The position numbers and the translations under genes are program-made. DNA of 64,000 nucleotides from NCBI GenBank assembly GCA_046328525.1, contig JAXLWK010000006.1, positions 310,001-374,000 on the forward strand, read 5' to 3'. This document shows positions 51,347 to 59,992 of this stretch, piece after piece. Source of the stretch: JBDHWG01 sp046328525. GTDB lineage: Bacteria > Chloroflexota > Anaerolineae > Epilineales > JAHCIE01. Under the pieces are notes generated by a model that saw only the letters and a program-made list of their open reading frames with translations, was not told the origin of the DNA and made no database searches. Every line of letters begins with the position of its first letter. Position 1 is the stretch's first letter.

Positions 51347-51389
51347 GTGGAGCGAAGCGTCCTGGCGCGGCCGGGACCCTTCGCTCCAC
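51347..51389 (+). terminator. Hairpin after the propeller gene
   Basis: GTGGAGCGAAG and CTTCGCTCCAC form an 11-bp perfect stem, and the loop has a nested GTCC/GGAC pair. No T tract; it sits just before the methyltransferase gene and might also affect its translation. Confidence 0.5.
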
Positions 51390-51410
51390 GCCACCGAAAG
51401 AAGCGCATCC

Positions 51411-52235
51411 ATGACCGACACCCACGCCGCAGCCCGGTGGCGCGAGAGCTTGCTTCGCTGGACGGTTCCACCCCCCGAAGTTCCCCCGACGCCTTCCTCA
51501 GATGGCTGGCGAACCCACGCCGACCGTTTCCGCGCTCTGAACGAGCGCCAGCGTGGGCGTGACGAACCCTTTCTCCAGTTTTTGGCTCCCCGACTGACGC
51601 CCGGTGTCACCGTCCTGGACGTGGGCGCCGGCGGCGGCCGCTTCGCCCTTCCTTTGGCCGAGCGAGGCGCGCGGGTCGTCGCCGTGGAGCCGTCGCCGGC
51701 GATGGCGGCGGTGCTGCGGGAGGCGGCCGAGGCGCGCGGCCTGGCGGTCGAGTTGGTGGCGCAGCCCTGGCCCGCCGCGCCCGCGCCGTCCGCGCCCGTC
51801 GTCATCTGCGCCAACGTCGTCTACGACGTGGCCGACCTGGCTCCGTTCGTCGCCGCCCTGGACCGCGCCGCCGAGCAACTCGTGGCGATCTACCTGTCGC
51901 TGACCCACCCGGTCGGCCAGCTCGCCGAGCTGTGGCGGACGTTCCGCGGCTGGCAGCCGCCGGATGGGCCGACGTACCTGGACGCGGCGGCCGTCGTCTA
52001 CGCGCAGGGCATCCCGTGCAATGTGACGCTGGTACCGAGCCACCCCACGCTCACCTTCGCGGACTGGGATGCGCTGGTCGCTTTCTACCGCAACCGGCTG
52101 GGTATGCAGCCGTCGCCGGCGCGAGACGCGGCGCTGCGGGCAGCCCTGGCGCGGGGTGTGGAGGAGAGCGACGACGGGCTTGTGGTGCGCCCACGCCAGC
52201 GGTGGGCGGCCGTTATCTGGTGGGAAAAGGGATAG
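51411..52235 (+). CDS. Class I SAM-dependent methyltransferase
   Basis: The start is MTDTHAAARWRESLLRW; upstream in-frame codons run through the hairpin, so the ATG here is preferred, with GAAAGAAGCGC upstream. The 274-residue protein has motif I VTVLDVGAGGGRFALPLAERG, the acidic VVAVEPSPAM and a less usual motif IV region (VICANVVYDVAD). The C-terminal part has no recognised target domain. Substrate unknown. It ends next to a strong bidirectional terminator. Confidence 0.82.
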   Translation: MTDTHAAARWRESLLRWTVPPPEVPPTPSSDGWRTHADRFRALNERQRGRDEPFLQFLAPRLTPGVTVLDVGAGGGRFALPLAERGARVVAVEPSPAMAAVLREAAEARGLAVELVAQPWPAAPAPSAPVVICANVVYDVADLAPFVAALDRAAEQLVAIYLSLTHPVGQLAELWRTFRGWQPPDGPTYLDAAAVVYAQGIPCNVTLVPSHPTLTFADWDALVAFYRNRLGMQPSPARDAALRAALARGVEESDDGLVVRPRQRWAAVIWWEKG

Positions 52236-52250
52236 CCGACAAAAAGAGGA

Positions 52251-52274
52251 GGCGGAGGCCAGCTGGCCTCCGCC
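52251..52274. terminator. Bidirectional terminator
   Basis: A 12-bp perfect palindrome, GGCGGAGGCCAG and its complement, lies between the converging methyltransferase and hibernation-factor genes. On the minus strand the tail is TCCTCTTTTTG, giving good termination in that direction. Confidence 0.75.
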
Positions 52275-52297
52275 CTATGTTTAGACGCGCATTGTGG

Positions 52298-52693
52298 TCA
52301 CGGCTCCGCCGGGGGAGCGTAATCTTCCTCCTCCGGCTCATTCGCCATTTCGGTCGCCATGGCGCGGCCGACGCTCGGCGCGCGGCGTTTCTGCTCGTAG
52401 CGCGTTTTGCGCTTGCGAAGCTCCCGCTCCATCTCGTCCACGGCGTGGCTGACCGCCTCAGTCGGCGAAGCGCCGCTGTCCTCCGTGACGAGCGTCGCGC
52501 CGGGAATCCCCACGCTGATAAGCGCGTGGGTCGTCCGGTTGCGCGCCTGGTCCTGGCGGAGGGCGACGCGGATCCATACCGTGTCGTCGTCCCAGTGAGT
52601 GAGCAACTTGTCCAACTTGGCGACCTTGCGCGCGATAGTCTGTCGGTCCGCGTCGGTCAGGTCAATGTCCGGGGCCATGAGTTGATCAATCAT
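52298..52693 (-). CDS. HPF/RaiA-like ribosome hibernation factor
   Basis: The start is MIDQLMAPDIDLTDADRQTI, preceded by GAGAGGAGAGCGT on the minus strand; the frame upstream lacks a ribosome site. The 131-residue protein matches the sigma-54-modulation/S30AE fold: LTDADRQTIARKVAKLDKLLTHW, VWIRVALRQDQARNRTTHALISVGIPGATLV and SPTEAVSHAVDEMERELRKRKTRYEQ. Such proteins bind the decoding site of the 30S subunit in starvation. The last 25 residues form an acidic tail. It lies downstream of infA on the same strand, so two translation factors are neighbours. Confidence 0.85.
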   Translation of the reverse strand: MIDQLMAPDIDLTDADRQTIARKVAKLDKLLTHWDDDTVWIRVALRQDQARNRTTHALISVGIPGATLVTEDSGASPTEAVSHAVDEMERELRKRKTRYEQKRRAPSVGRAMATEMANEPEEEDYAPPAEP

Positions 52694-52795
52694 ACGCTCT
52701 CCTCTCGCTGAAGCTCGATCTACGCCGCTCCCCGGACCTGCCCACCTGCCCGTACAACCAGGCGCTGCAGGAGGGGACGGTGGCCTCAAGAAGGC

Positions 52796-52857
52796 TTCAA
52801 GCCTCGTGTGTCACGTCGCGTCGCCGGTGAAGCGCGACATGATACACGAAGCTTGAA
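52796..52857. repeat. Long imperfect hairpin between infA and the hibernation-factor gene
   Basis: Arms of 25 bases (left start TTCAAGCCTCGTGTGTCACG) match in inverted orientation at 22 positions, with a 12-base loop. It would fold in the minus-strand transcript between infA and the hibernation-factor gene. It may act as a terminator, processing site or regulatory RNA; no T tract is present. Confidence 0.65.
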
Positions 52858-52889
52858 ACGACAGAGGCCCCGCGCGGGGCGGGCCTATG

Positions 52890-53153
52890 TCAGGCGGGGC
52901 GGTCGCTCTGCGGAGAGGGACGATTGCTAAGGCGATAAACGATGCGTCCACGGGTGAGATCATAGGGTGTCAACTCCACCCGAACCCGGTCGCCGAGGAG
53001 GACGCGAATGTTGTTCTTGCGCAGACGACCCGCCAGGTAGGCGAGGGTCTCCACGCCGCCGTCCAGGGCCACGCGGAACGAGGCGTTGGGAAGGGCCTCG
53101 ATAACGACGCCTTCCGTTTCGAGCTTGTCAGACTGAACCGGTTTCCTTGCCAT
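52890..53153 (-). CDS. infA: Translation initiation factor IF-1
   Basis: The start is MARKPVQSDKLETEGVV, preceded by AGAAGGAGACTAC on the minus strand. The 87-residue protein is an OB-fold S1-like domain with EALPNASFRVALDGG, GRLRKNNIRVLLGDRVRVELTPYDLTRGRIVYR, all standard for IF-1. It binds the A site of the 30S subunit during initiation. Thirteen residues after the usual C-terminus (LSNRPSPQSDRPA) make it longer than the usual 72. It is not in a ribosomal protein cluster here. Confidence 0.95.
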   Translation of the reverse strand: MARKPVQSDKLETEGVVIEALPNASFRVALDGGVETLAYLAGRLRKNNIRVLLGDRVRVELTPYDLTRGRIVYRLSNRPSPQSDRPA

Positions 53154-53187
53154 GTAGTCTCCTTCTAGCAATGGGCCGCAACTGGCC

Positions 53188-53216
53188 CTGACCGATACAC
53201 AGGAAAGGTATATAAT
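53188..53216 (+). promoter_or_regulatory. Promoter of the CoA-Nudix gene
   Basis: CTGACC and TATAAT are separated by 17 bases, about 31 bases before the ATG. The infA promoter must lie in the same 94-base gap on the other strand. Confidence 0.6.
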
Positions 53217-53247
53217 AGAGGACGTTGACACCAAAGATAGGACTATT

Positions 53248-53886
53248 ATGACCCCAGTGGTATCAATTGCGCAAATCCAGCAGGCGCTCACGTTGCAGTT
53301 GCCGGGCATCGAAGCCTGGATGCGGATGGCCCCGCGCCACCGCAACCTGGCCCCGCCGGAGGAGGCGACGCCGCGTCTGGCCGGCGTACTCATCCTGCTC
53401 TACCCATTGGATGAAAGCCTTTCTATGGTCCTTACGCGGCGCACGGAAGACCTGGCGACTCACAGGGGCCAGATTTCGCTGCCGGGCGGCGGCCTGAAGG
53501 CGGGGGAAACGCCGGTGGACGCGGCGCTGCGAGAGGCCCACGAGGAGCTGGGGATCGCCATAGATGATGTCACCGTGATGGGTGAGCTGACGCCCCTGTA
53601 CATCCCGCCGAGTAACTACCTGATCCACCCCATCGTCGCCCATCTGCCGGGCCGCCCCACCTTCGCGCCCGACCCGGGCGAGGTGGCCGAGCTTCTCGAA
53701 GTTCCGCTGTCGGTCCTGTTCTCAGCCGAGACGCGGGCGGAGGAGACCTGGGACATCCGCGGTCTGCCGACGCTCGTGCCGTTCTACCGCCTGGCGGGCC
53801 ACAAGGTGTGGGGCGCGACGGCGATGGTGCTGGCCGAGTTCACAGCGCTCCTGGAGGCCGCCGCGCACAGCTCATCCTCGCCGTAG
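53248..53886 (+). CDS. CoA-type Nudix hydrolase (NudL-like)
   Basis: The 212-residue protein has the CoA-pyrophosphatase (UPF0035) features: LILLYPLDESLSMVLTRRTEDLATHRGQISLPGGGLKAGE, in which RTxxLxxHxGQxSxPGG is the CoA motif, and an intact Nudix box GLKAGETPVDAALREAHEELGI. ELTPLYIPPSNYLIHPIVA follows, as in family members. It should hydrolyse CoA or acyl-CoA to phosphopantetheine and ADP. Confidence 0.92.
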   Translation: MTPVVSIAQIQQALTLQLPGIEAWMRMAPRHRNLAPPEEATPRLAGVLILLYPLDESLSMVLTRRTEDLATHRGQISLPGGGLKAGETPVDAALREAHEELGIAIDDVTVMGELTPLYIPPSNYLIHPIVAHLPGRPTFAPDPGEVAELLEVPLSVLFSAETRAEETWDIRGLPTLVPFYRLAGHKVWGATAMVLAEFTALLEAAAHSSSSP

Positions 53887-53983
53887 GCGCTGCTCTTGCC
53901 CTCCAACGACCCTGGGCGAGCGAGCTGCTCTTCCACGCCTCCCTATTCACCAGCCGTTCTCACCGAGGGCGAAGGAGACCTCT

Positions 53984-56677
53984 ATGTCAAGACGCCATGC
54001 CTTTCTCGCGGCGCTGCTAACGCTGCTCGCGCTCGGTCTCCTGACCGGCGTTGCGAGCGCCGAGCCGCCGGCGCCAAGCAAAGCGCCGTCCGATGCGCCG
54101 GTGACGCGCGCGCCCCAAGCGCCGCCTGTGTTCGGGGCGGGCGGCGCAGTCGGCGCGGTTCCGCGCGACTTCGGCGAGTTCACCGCCGCCAGGGATAGCT
54201 GGATCGCGTCGGGCCTGCGCTACCAGAATGCGAACTATGGCAGCAGCACGACCCTGTTCGTCGGCTACGACGGCACCGGCCCGCAGGCGGAGCGCAGCCT
54301 GTTCGCCTGGGACATCAACAGCCTGCCGCCGGGCACGATCGTGCGCGACAGCGTCATGCGCCTGACCCTGTCCACGGCATCCGGCAGCGCGCCCATGCGG
54401 ATCGTCGCGCGCCGCATCACGTCCGACTGGGGCGAGTACAGCGTCACCTGGAACAACGTGCCCAGCTACGACAACGCGGTGGACTGGGCATCGCCGTCCA
54501 TCGGCTCGTCGTCCGGCCCCTACGACTGGGACATATCGGCCCTGGTGCGGCAGTGGGTTGGCGCCGACCTCCCCAACTACGGCGTCATCCTGATTGGGGA
54601 TGAGACGCCGACGTCGGGCATCTACGATCGCGGCTTCTGGTCGCGCGAGGCGGGCAACTCCTCGGACCGCCCGAAGCTGCGCGTGAACTACACCGTCGCC
54701 CAGGTCAACCCGTTCCCCAGCACCGTCACCGGCACGAGCTTCAACGTGAGCTGGACTGCCAACGGCTCGGACGACCTGGTAGAGCGCTGGGACGTGCAGT
54801 ATCGGCAAAGGCCAAGCGGCGGCGACTGGGGAAGTTGGACGTCGTGGCTGGATGGGGTGAAGCAGACCTCGGCCACGTTCACCAACGCGCAGAGCGGCTC
54901 AACGTACAGCTTCCGCGTCCGCGCCGTCTACAAGACAACCGGCTCGACGACGTGGAGCCAGGAAAGCAACTGGGTCACGGTGCAGGCGGTTGCGCCACCC
55001 ACAGTTGTCATGAACCCGCTGCCGCCCTACTCTGGCACGACGTTCACCGTCTCGTGGTACCCGGTCGGCTCGACGGCCAACCTGGCGAACTACCAGCTCG
55101 AAATCTACGACAACGGCGTTGGGCAGCAGACCGTCCCGGTCAGCGGCACCAGCCAGCAGTTCACTAACGGACTGAACGGTCACCAGTACAGCTTCCGCGC
55201 CCGCGCCCTCGGTCTGGATGGGCAGGTCGGGCCGTGGTCTGACTTCGCCGCCACCGTGGTGGATAGCGAGCCGCCGACGGTCGCCATGAACCCGCTGCCG
55301 CCCTTCTCAGGCGCGTCGTTCATCGTGTCGTGGAGCGGCGAGGATCCCATCAGCGGCATCCAGTCGTACGACTTTGAAGCGTATGACAACGGCCTGCCGC
55401 TGACGGCGTTCAATACGGCCGCCAACAGCTGGCAGTTTAGCGGCGGCGTGAACGGCCACCAGTACTCCTTCCGCGTGCGGGCGCGCGACAACGCCGGCAA
55501 CATCTCCGACTGGACGCCGCTGGTGCAGACGACCGTGGAGACGACGACGCCGACATTGATCGTCTCGGCGCCGGCCCGCTATCAGTTGGCGACCGACATT
55601 CGCGTGTCGTGGCAGGCCGAAAACGCCACCAGCGGTGTGAAGGGCTATGCCATCCAGGTGAAGGACGGCGCCGGCGGGTGGACGGACTGGCTGACCAACA
55701 CCACCCTGACGACGGCCATCTACCCCGGCATCGTCGGCCACACCTACAGCTTCCGCGGCCGCGTGACGACGAACGCCGGCAGCACGAGTGACTATAGCCC
55801 GGACAACGCGGCGGTTGTCACCATCGTCGCGTCGGCGGTGCGCGGCCAGGTGCTCGGCAATCTCGGCCAGGGCATCGCCGGCGCGGCGCTGTCCAGCACG
55901 CCGGGCAACCTGAACCTGGGCGCGACCAGCCACGGTAAGGGCGACTACGCCCTCGGCTGGGCGACCGTCGAGGCGCATACCATCAACGCCTATCCGGTCG
56001 GTAACTTGCTGAACCTGTACCTGCCCTTCGCGCCCCTCACCGCGCCCGCCGCCTCCGGCGTCACCGACGGCGTGAACATCTACCTGCGGCCGGCCAATGA
56101 CGCGGTGGTCAACGGCGGATTCGAGCAGGGGACCGGCGGCTGGACGACGACGGGCAGCGTGGCGACGAACGTGCCCGGCCACTCCGGGCAGGCAGGCGCG
56201 CGCCTGTCGGTCGGCGGCAGCCTGAGCCAGAGCGTCCGCATCCCGCTCGCGCCGTCGCCGAGCATCCTGGCGTTCCTCTACCGCGTGGACACGGGCAATA
56301 CCGGCACGCTCCAGGTGACACTCGACAACATCTCCCCGCCGCATCCGCCGGTGACGTACTCGCTGCCCCTGACGGGCGGCAGCGTCTGGCAGCACGCCTC
56401 GTTCAACCTGGCCGAGGTGGCCGGGTCACAGGTGACGCTGACCTTCGCCCTCAGCCCGGACGCCAGCGGGACGGCGGTGACGCTGGACGAGGTCAACCTG
56501 GGCGCGGCCCAGCCGACCACGTTCTACACGTACATGCCGCTCATCGCCCGCGAGGTGACGCCGCCCGCGCCGCCACCGGGCGCCGCCCGCGTCGCCGACC
56601 TGGACCGCCGCGCCACGAGCGCGCCGCGCGTCGAGGTGCGGCCCTCGGCGATTGATCTGAGCGCCTCGGCCCGCTAA
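53984..56677 (+). CDS. Exported DNRLRE / fibronectin-like repeat protein
   Basis: The 897-residue protein has a signal peptide (about 1-26), a DNRLRE domain (about 65-235; RDSWIASGLRYQNANYGSS, MRLTLSTASGSAPMRI), four fibronectin-type or Ig-like repeats (about 240-615; repeated MNPLPPYSGTTFTVSW and VNGHQYSFRVRARD), a carboxypeptidase-regulatory-like domain (617-700) and a CBM-like beta sandwich (705-835; GGFEQGTGGWTTTGS). Near the C-terminus is FYTYMPLIAREV, a Y-x-x-M-P-L-I motif. No catalytic domain is seen, so it is likely a surface or adhesion protein. A terminator follows the stop. Confidence 0.88.
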   Translation: MSRRHAFLAALLTLLALGLLTGVASAEPPAPSKAPSDAPVTRAPQAPPVFGAGGAVGAVPRDFGEFTAARDSWIASGLRYQNANYGSSTTLFVGYDGTGPQAERSLFAWDINSLPPGTIVRDSVMRLTLSTASGSAPMRIVARRITSDWGEYSVTWNNVPSYDNAVDWASPSIGSSSGPYDWDISALVRQWVGADLPNYGVILIGDETPTSGIYDRGFWSREAGNSSDRPKLRVNYTVAQVNPFPSTVTGTSFNVSWTANGSDDLVERWDVQYRQRPSGGDWGSWTSWLDGVKQTSATFTNAQSGSTYSFRVRAVYKTTGSTTWSQESNWVTVQAVAPPTVVMNPLPPYSGTTFTVSWYPVGSTANLANYQLEIYDNGVGQQTVPVSGTSQQFTNGLNGHQYSFRARALGLDGQVGPWSDFAATVVDSEPPTVAMNPLPPFSGASFIVSWSGEDPISGIQSYDFEAYDNGLPLTAFNTAANSWQFSGGVNGHQYSFRVRARDNAGNISDWTPLVQTTVETTTPTLIVSAPARYQLATDIRVSWQAENATSGVKGYAIQVKDGAGGWTDWLTNTTLTTAIYPGIVGHTYSFRGRVTTNAGSTSDYSPDNAAVVTIVASAVRGQVLGNLGQGIAGAALSSTPGNLNLGATSHGKGDYALGWATVEAHTINAYPVGNLLNLYLPFAPLTAPAASGVTDGVNIYLRPANDAVVNGGFEQGTGGWTTTGSVATNVPGHSGQAGARLSVGGSLSQSVRIPLAPSPSILAFLYRVDTGNTGTLQVTLDNISPPHPPVTYSLPLTGGSVWQHASFNLAEVAGSQVTLTFALSPDASGTAVTLDEVNLGAAQPTTFYTYMPLIAREVTPPAPPPGAARVADLDRRATSAPRVEVRPSAIDLSASAR

Positions 56678-56692
56678 TTGCAGTCACACCGA

Positions 56693-56730
56693 CCACGGGC
56701 GCGAGGGCTTCCCGCGCCCGTGGCGTGTTT
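56693..56730 (+). terminator. Terminator after the DNRLRE protein gene
   Basis: CCACGGGCGCG, a short loop with GGG/CCC and CGCGCCCGTGG form a stem of at least 11 bp, followed by CGTGTTT. Confidence 0.7.
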
Positions 56731-56751
56731 CACGGAAAGGTGGTTCTGACG

Positions 56752-57510
56752 GTGGACGAGCATGTCTGGCTAGGGACGACGGCGTGGGCGTTCGACTCGT
56801 GGGTTGGCTCGTTCTACCCACCGGAGACGAAGCCGGCCAACTACATCACGGAGTACGCGAAGCAGTTCCGCGCTGTCGAGATTGACAGCACGTTCTACGC
56901 CATCCCGCGCGAGAGCGTCGTCTCCGGCTGGGACGCCAAGACACCGGACGGCTTCTTCTTCTGCCCGAAGTTCCCGCAGCTCATCACGCATCAGAAGCGA
57001 CTGACGGACTGCGCGCTGGAGACGGAGCTGTTCCTGGAGACGATGCGCATCCTCGGCCCCAAGCTCGGCCCCCTCATTCTGCAATTCGACTACACGTTCC
57101 ACGGCGATGGGCTGCCGCTCCTGACCAACTACCTGGACAGCCTCCCGACCGACCTGCGCTACGGCGTCGAGGTGCGCCACCGCAGCTGGCTCAACGACGG
57201 CTACTACGAGGCCCTGCGCGCGCGCAACGTCGCCTTCGTGATGTCTGACCTGTACTACATGCCGCGCACGACCGTCCGCACCGCTGACTTCGCCTACATC
57301 CGGCTGCTCGGCGACCGGCGCAAGATACCCGGCGACATGGGCGAGATCGTGCATGACCGCACCCAGGACTTGCTGCGCTGGCGCGACGAGGTGGTGGCGC
57401 TGCGCGAGAACGGCGCAGAGGTGTTCGTGTTCGTGAACAACAAGTACGAGGGCAACTCGCCCATCACCGTCCGCCGTTTCGAGGGACTATTGCAGGAGAC
57501 TTCGACATAA
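56752..57510 (+). CDS. DUF72-family protein
   Basis: The start is uncertain: a GTG at 56752 has AAAGGTGG eight bases upstream, and an earlier GTG at 56725 would extend into the terminator. The 252-residue protein matches DUF72: WLGTTAWAFDSWVGSFYPPETKPANYITEYAKQFRAVEIDSTFYAIP, FFFCPKFPQLITH, YGVEVRHRSWL, and VFVFVNNKYEGNSPITVRRF. The family is a TIM-barrel related to metal-dependent enzymes, of unknown reaction, reported to be near DNA and sugar genes in various bacteria. Nothing adjacent reveals the role. Confidence 0.88.
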   Translation: MDEHVWLGTTAWAFDSWVGSFYPPETKPANYITEYAKQFRAVEIDSTFYAIPRESVVSGWDAKTPDGFFFCPKFPQLITHQKRLTDCALETELFLETMRILGPKLGPLILQFDYTFHGDGLPLLTNYLDSLPTDLRYGVEVRHRSWLNDGYYEALRARNVAFVMSDLYYMPRTTVRTADFAYIRLLGDRRKIPGDMGEIVHDRTQDLLRWRDEVVALRENGAEVFVFVNNKYEGNSPITVRRFEGLLQETST

Positions 57511-57620
57511 CATAGCCTACAACGAGATGTGGGTGTGCCCCATTCCCCCCGCCGAGAACCGCCTCACCGCCGCTATCCGCGCGGGCGAAAAGACGTTCGA
57601 ATAGCACTTCAAGAAATCAG

Positions 57621-57681
57621 CAACGCAAAGGCGCAGAGACGCAAAGGGAAAGAAGACTTCTGTCTTTCACCTCTGCGTTTC
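57621..57681. repeat. Inverted repeat of the gcaaaggcgcaaag type
   Basis: CAACGCAAAGGCGCAGAGAC on the left is partly mirrored by CACCTCTGCGTTTCC on the right. It lies in the 387-base gene-free gap before the glycosyltransferase gene; the rest of that gap is the second 196-bp element. Confidence 0.7.
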
Positions 57682-57700
57682 CTTCCTGTGAGTCGCCAGT

Positions 57701-57896
57701 GGCGCATTACGAGTGAGCCGCGTGTTTCGTCGTCCCGCACGCCCGCGGCGGCCTGAAGACCGCCGCTACAAGATGCAAGCCCAAGGGGCTAGGTCGCGTC
57801 TCTGTAGCCCCTCGGGCTTCCATCTTGTAGCCGTAGCGTTGACGCTACGGCGGACGCCCGCGGAGCGGCGGACTGTCACCCCACGTGTGACACACC
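57701..57896. mobile_element. 196-bp MITE-like element, copy 2
   Basis: This element is similar to copy 1 at 24591-24786, with the opposite interior orientation and the same length. The ends read GGCGCATTAC on the left and, on the other strand, GGTGTGTCACACGTG on the right. The right end is one base from the stop codon of the glycosyltransferase gene, as copy 1 is to the DinB gene. It has no coding capacity. Confidence 0.7.
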
Positions 57897-57897
57897 A

Positions 57898-59991
57898 TTA
57901 GCGCGGGGCGGTCTGCACCGTCGTGACCTCGACGGCGTTATCTGTGACCGGCGTGGTAGAGGACGTCACCATCAGCCGCGTTGTGTCCGGCCAGGCGTAG
58001 AGGCCGACGCGGACGCTGAGTGGGCCGGGCGGCAGGTCGGCGGGCAGGGCGATGGCGCGGCGGTCGGTGACGGTCGCGCCGGGGGTCCAGCCGGTGGTCG
58101 GCGCGCTCCCGCCGGCCGGCTCGCCGTCGAACCCGGCGACGAAGCGGCCGCTGCTATCGAGCACCTGGGTGAACACAGTGTAGCGTCGCTTCGGCGTCGC
58201 GTCGGCCTGCCAGAACAGCGTCACCAGGAGCGTGCCGTCGGGCTGGACCATCGTCGGCGTGACGTCCGCGCCGACCAGGTGGACGCCGTCGGCGAAGCGC
58301 GCATCGAGGGGGATGGTTGGCTTCGCGGGTGGCGGGGCGGTCGCCAGAAGGTACTGCGTGACCTCGAAGCCCTTGCGCGACTCGAAGCCGGCGCGGTAGC
58401 CGTGGGCCGACAGCCACGCCTCGGCCGGCCGCTGCGGGTCGTTGACCGCCGCGCCGTAGGTCACCAGCCACACCCGCGCCTTGCCATCGGTGGCGCGGGC
58501 CAGCTGCGGGTCGAGGCGCTGCGGGTCGAGGACGACGCTGGGGATGCCGGGCGGGGCGTAGAAGTCGAACAGCGCCGTCTGCTCCGGATTGCTCAGGGCG
58601 ATCAGGTCGCCGGACGCGGCGCGCGCCGCGATCGCGGCCATCGCCTGGCCGTAGTCGCTCTTGATGTATTCCGGGTTGGCGTACCAGTTATACAGGGCGA
58701 CGGCGCTCATCGCCAAGACGACGGCCAGGACGCCCAGGGCCGACCAGCGGCGGATGCGCCATAGCGCGTCAATGCCGCCGGCCGCGGCGATCAGGAGCGG
58801 CGCGGCGCCGACCATGACGAAACGCTCGTGGAAGAAGGGCATGGCCGGGTCCACCAGCCAGCCGAGGACCAGCGGCGAGAGGACGCCGAGGCCCAGCAGG
58901 GCGAGCGCCCACCCGCGCCCGCGCTGATAGAGGCCGACGAGACCTACACCGGCCAGGACGAGCCAGATGACGACGGCCAGGTTCGCCCCCCACGGCAGGG
59001 TCAGGCCGACGGCATACGAGTCCAGGCCGCGGTCGAAAATCGTCCAGAACTGGCCGAGGCTCCACGCCCACGGCTTGCCGCTGGAGTGGCCGAGCAGGAA
59101 GCCCGCGTGGCCGACGACCCACGGCAGGTATGCCAGCGCCAGGAGCGCCATGACGCCCAGCCACAGCCATAGCCGCCCCTCCCTCGATGCGCGCCCGGCG
59201 GATCGCCCGTTTGACACAGCGCCATGTTCGGGGGCGTGACCGTTTGCGGAGCTGTGCCCGTTGCTGGCGATGGCGGCGGCGCTCGGTGCGGCATACACGA
59301 GGGTGGGCGGGGGCGGGGGACTCGGCTCAGCGCGGCGCGGCCGCCAGGCGATGAGCACGGCGACGGCCTGGGCAGGGAGAATGTAGAACACCTCGTAGTG
59401 GGTGTACATTCCCAACAGCGTCACGACGGCGTAGGCGACCCACCACCGCGCGCCGCGGCCGCGGATCAGGCCGATGAGCAGGACGGTGGAGGCGAGGGCC
59501 AGCATCGCCGCCGCCGCGTACATGCGCAGCTCCTGGGCGTAGACCACCTGGAGCGGGGCTAGCGCCATGAGCCACGCCGCCACGACGCCGGCGCGGCGGT
59601 CGAACAGCCACGCGCCCGCCAGGTAGGCGAGGGCGAGCATGGGCAGCGAGAGGGCGACGGACAGGAAGCGCAGGCTGAAGACGTTGAGGCCGAGCTGGCC
59701 CCAGGGATGCAGCAGCGCGTAGTAGAACGGCGGATGGGTGTCTATGCTGGTCGAGAGGGCCTGGGCAAACGGCAGGCGGATCACCGACAGGGTGAACGCC
59801 TCGTCGCCCCACAGGTCCTGGCCGTCGAGCAGATAGACGCGCAGGGTGAACCCCACCAGGAGCGCCAGCAGGGTGAGCAGCAGGTAGCGCGGCTGCCGCC
59901 GCCGAAACCGTCTCTTGAGCCATGCCGGCGACAGATCATCTCTGACTTGGGCCGTCAGGGAAGAGAAGGAGCGCCTAGGGGGCGTGCTCAT
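57898..59991 (-). CDS. GT39-like membrane glycosyltransferase
   Basis: The start is MSTPPRRSFSSLTAQVR; the frame continues upstream into the aldehyde dehydrogenase gene, so the first ATG after that stop is preferred. The 697-residue protein has a GT-C topology of about 11-12 membrane helices. The first loop has DLWGDEAFTLSV, where D63 and E64 mark the GT39/GT83 catalytic site, with THPPFYYALLH following. A C-terminal beta-rich domain of about 150 residues lies outside. It probably transfers a sugar from a polyprenyl carrier to protein or lipid. The stop of the upstream gene is one base away, so both form an operon. Confidence 0.85.
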   Translation of the reverse strand: MSTPPRRSFSSLTAQVRDDLSPAWLKRRFRRRQPRYLLLTLLALLVGFTLRVYLLDGQDLWGDEAFTLSVIRLPFAQALSTSIDTHPPFYYALLHPWGQLGLNVFSLRFLSVALSLPMLALAYLAGAWLFDRRAGVVAAWLMALAPLQVVYAQELRMYAAAAMLALASTVLLIGLIRGRGARWWVAYAVVTLLGMYTHYEVFYILPAQAVAVLIAWRPRRAEPSPPPPPTLVYAAPSAAAIASNGHSSANGHAPEHGAVSNGRSAGRASREGRLWLWLGVMALLALAYLPWVVGHAGFLLGHSSGKPWAWSLGQFWTIFDRGLDSYAVGLTLPWGANLAVVIWLVLAGVGLVGLYQRGRGWALALLGLGVLSPLVLGWLVDPAMPFFHERFVMVGAAPLLIAAAGGIDALWRIRRWSALGVLAVVLAMSAVALYNWYANPEYIKSDYGQAMAAIAARAASGDLIALSNPEQTALFDFYAPPGIPSVVLDPQRLDPQLARATDGKARVWLVTYGAAVNDPQRPAEAWLSAHGYRAGFESRKGFEVTQYLLATAPPPAKPTIPLDARFADGVHLVGADVTPTMVQPDGTLLVTLFWQADATPKRRYTVFTQVLDSSGRFVAGFDGEPAGGSAPTTGWTPGATVTDRRAIALPADLPPGPLSVRVGLYAWPDTTRLMVTSSTTPVTDNAVEVTTVQTAPR

Positions 59992-59992
59992 C

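Noticed and set aside
57529..57901. Short frames in the gap before the glycosyltransferase
   Set aside because: They lie wholly within the two repeat elements and have no ribosome site.
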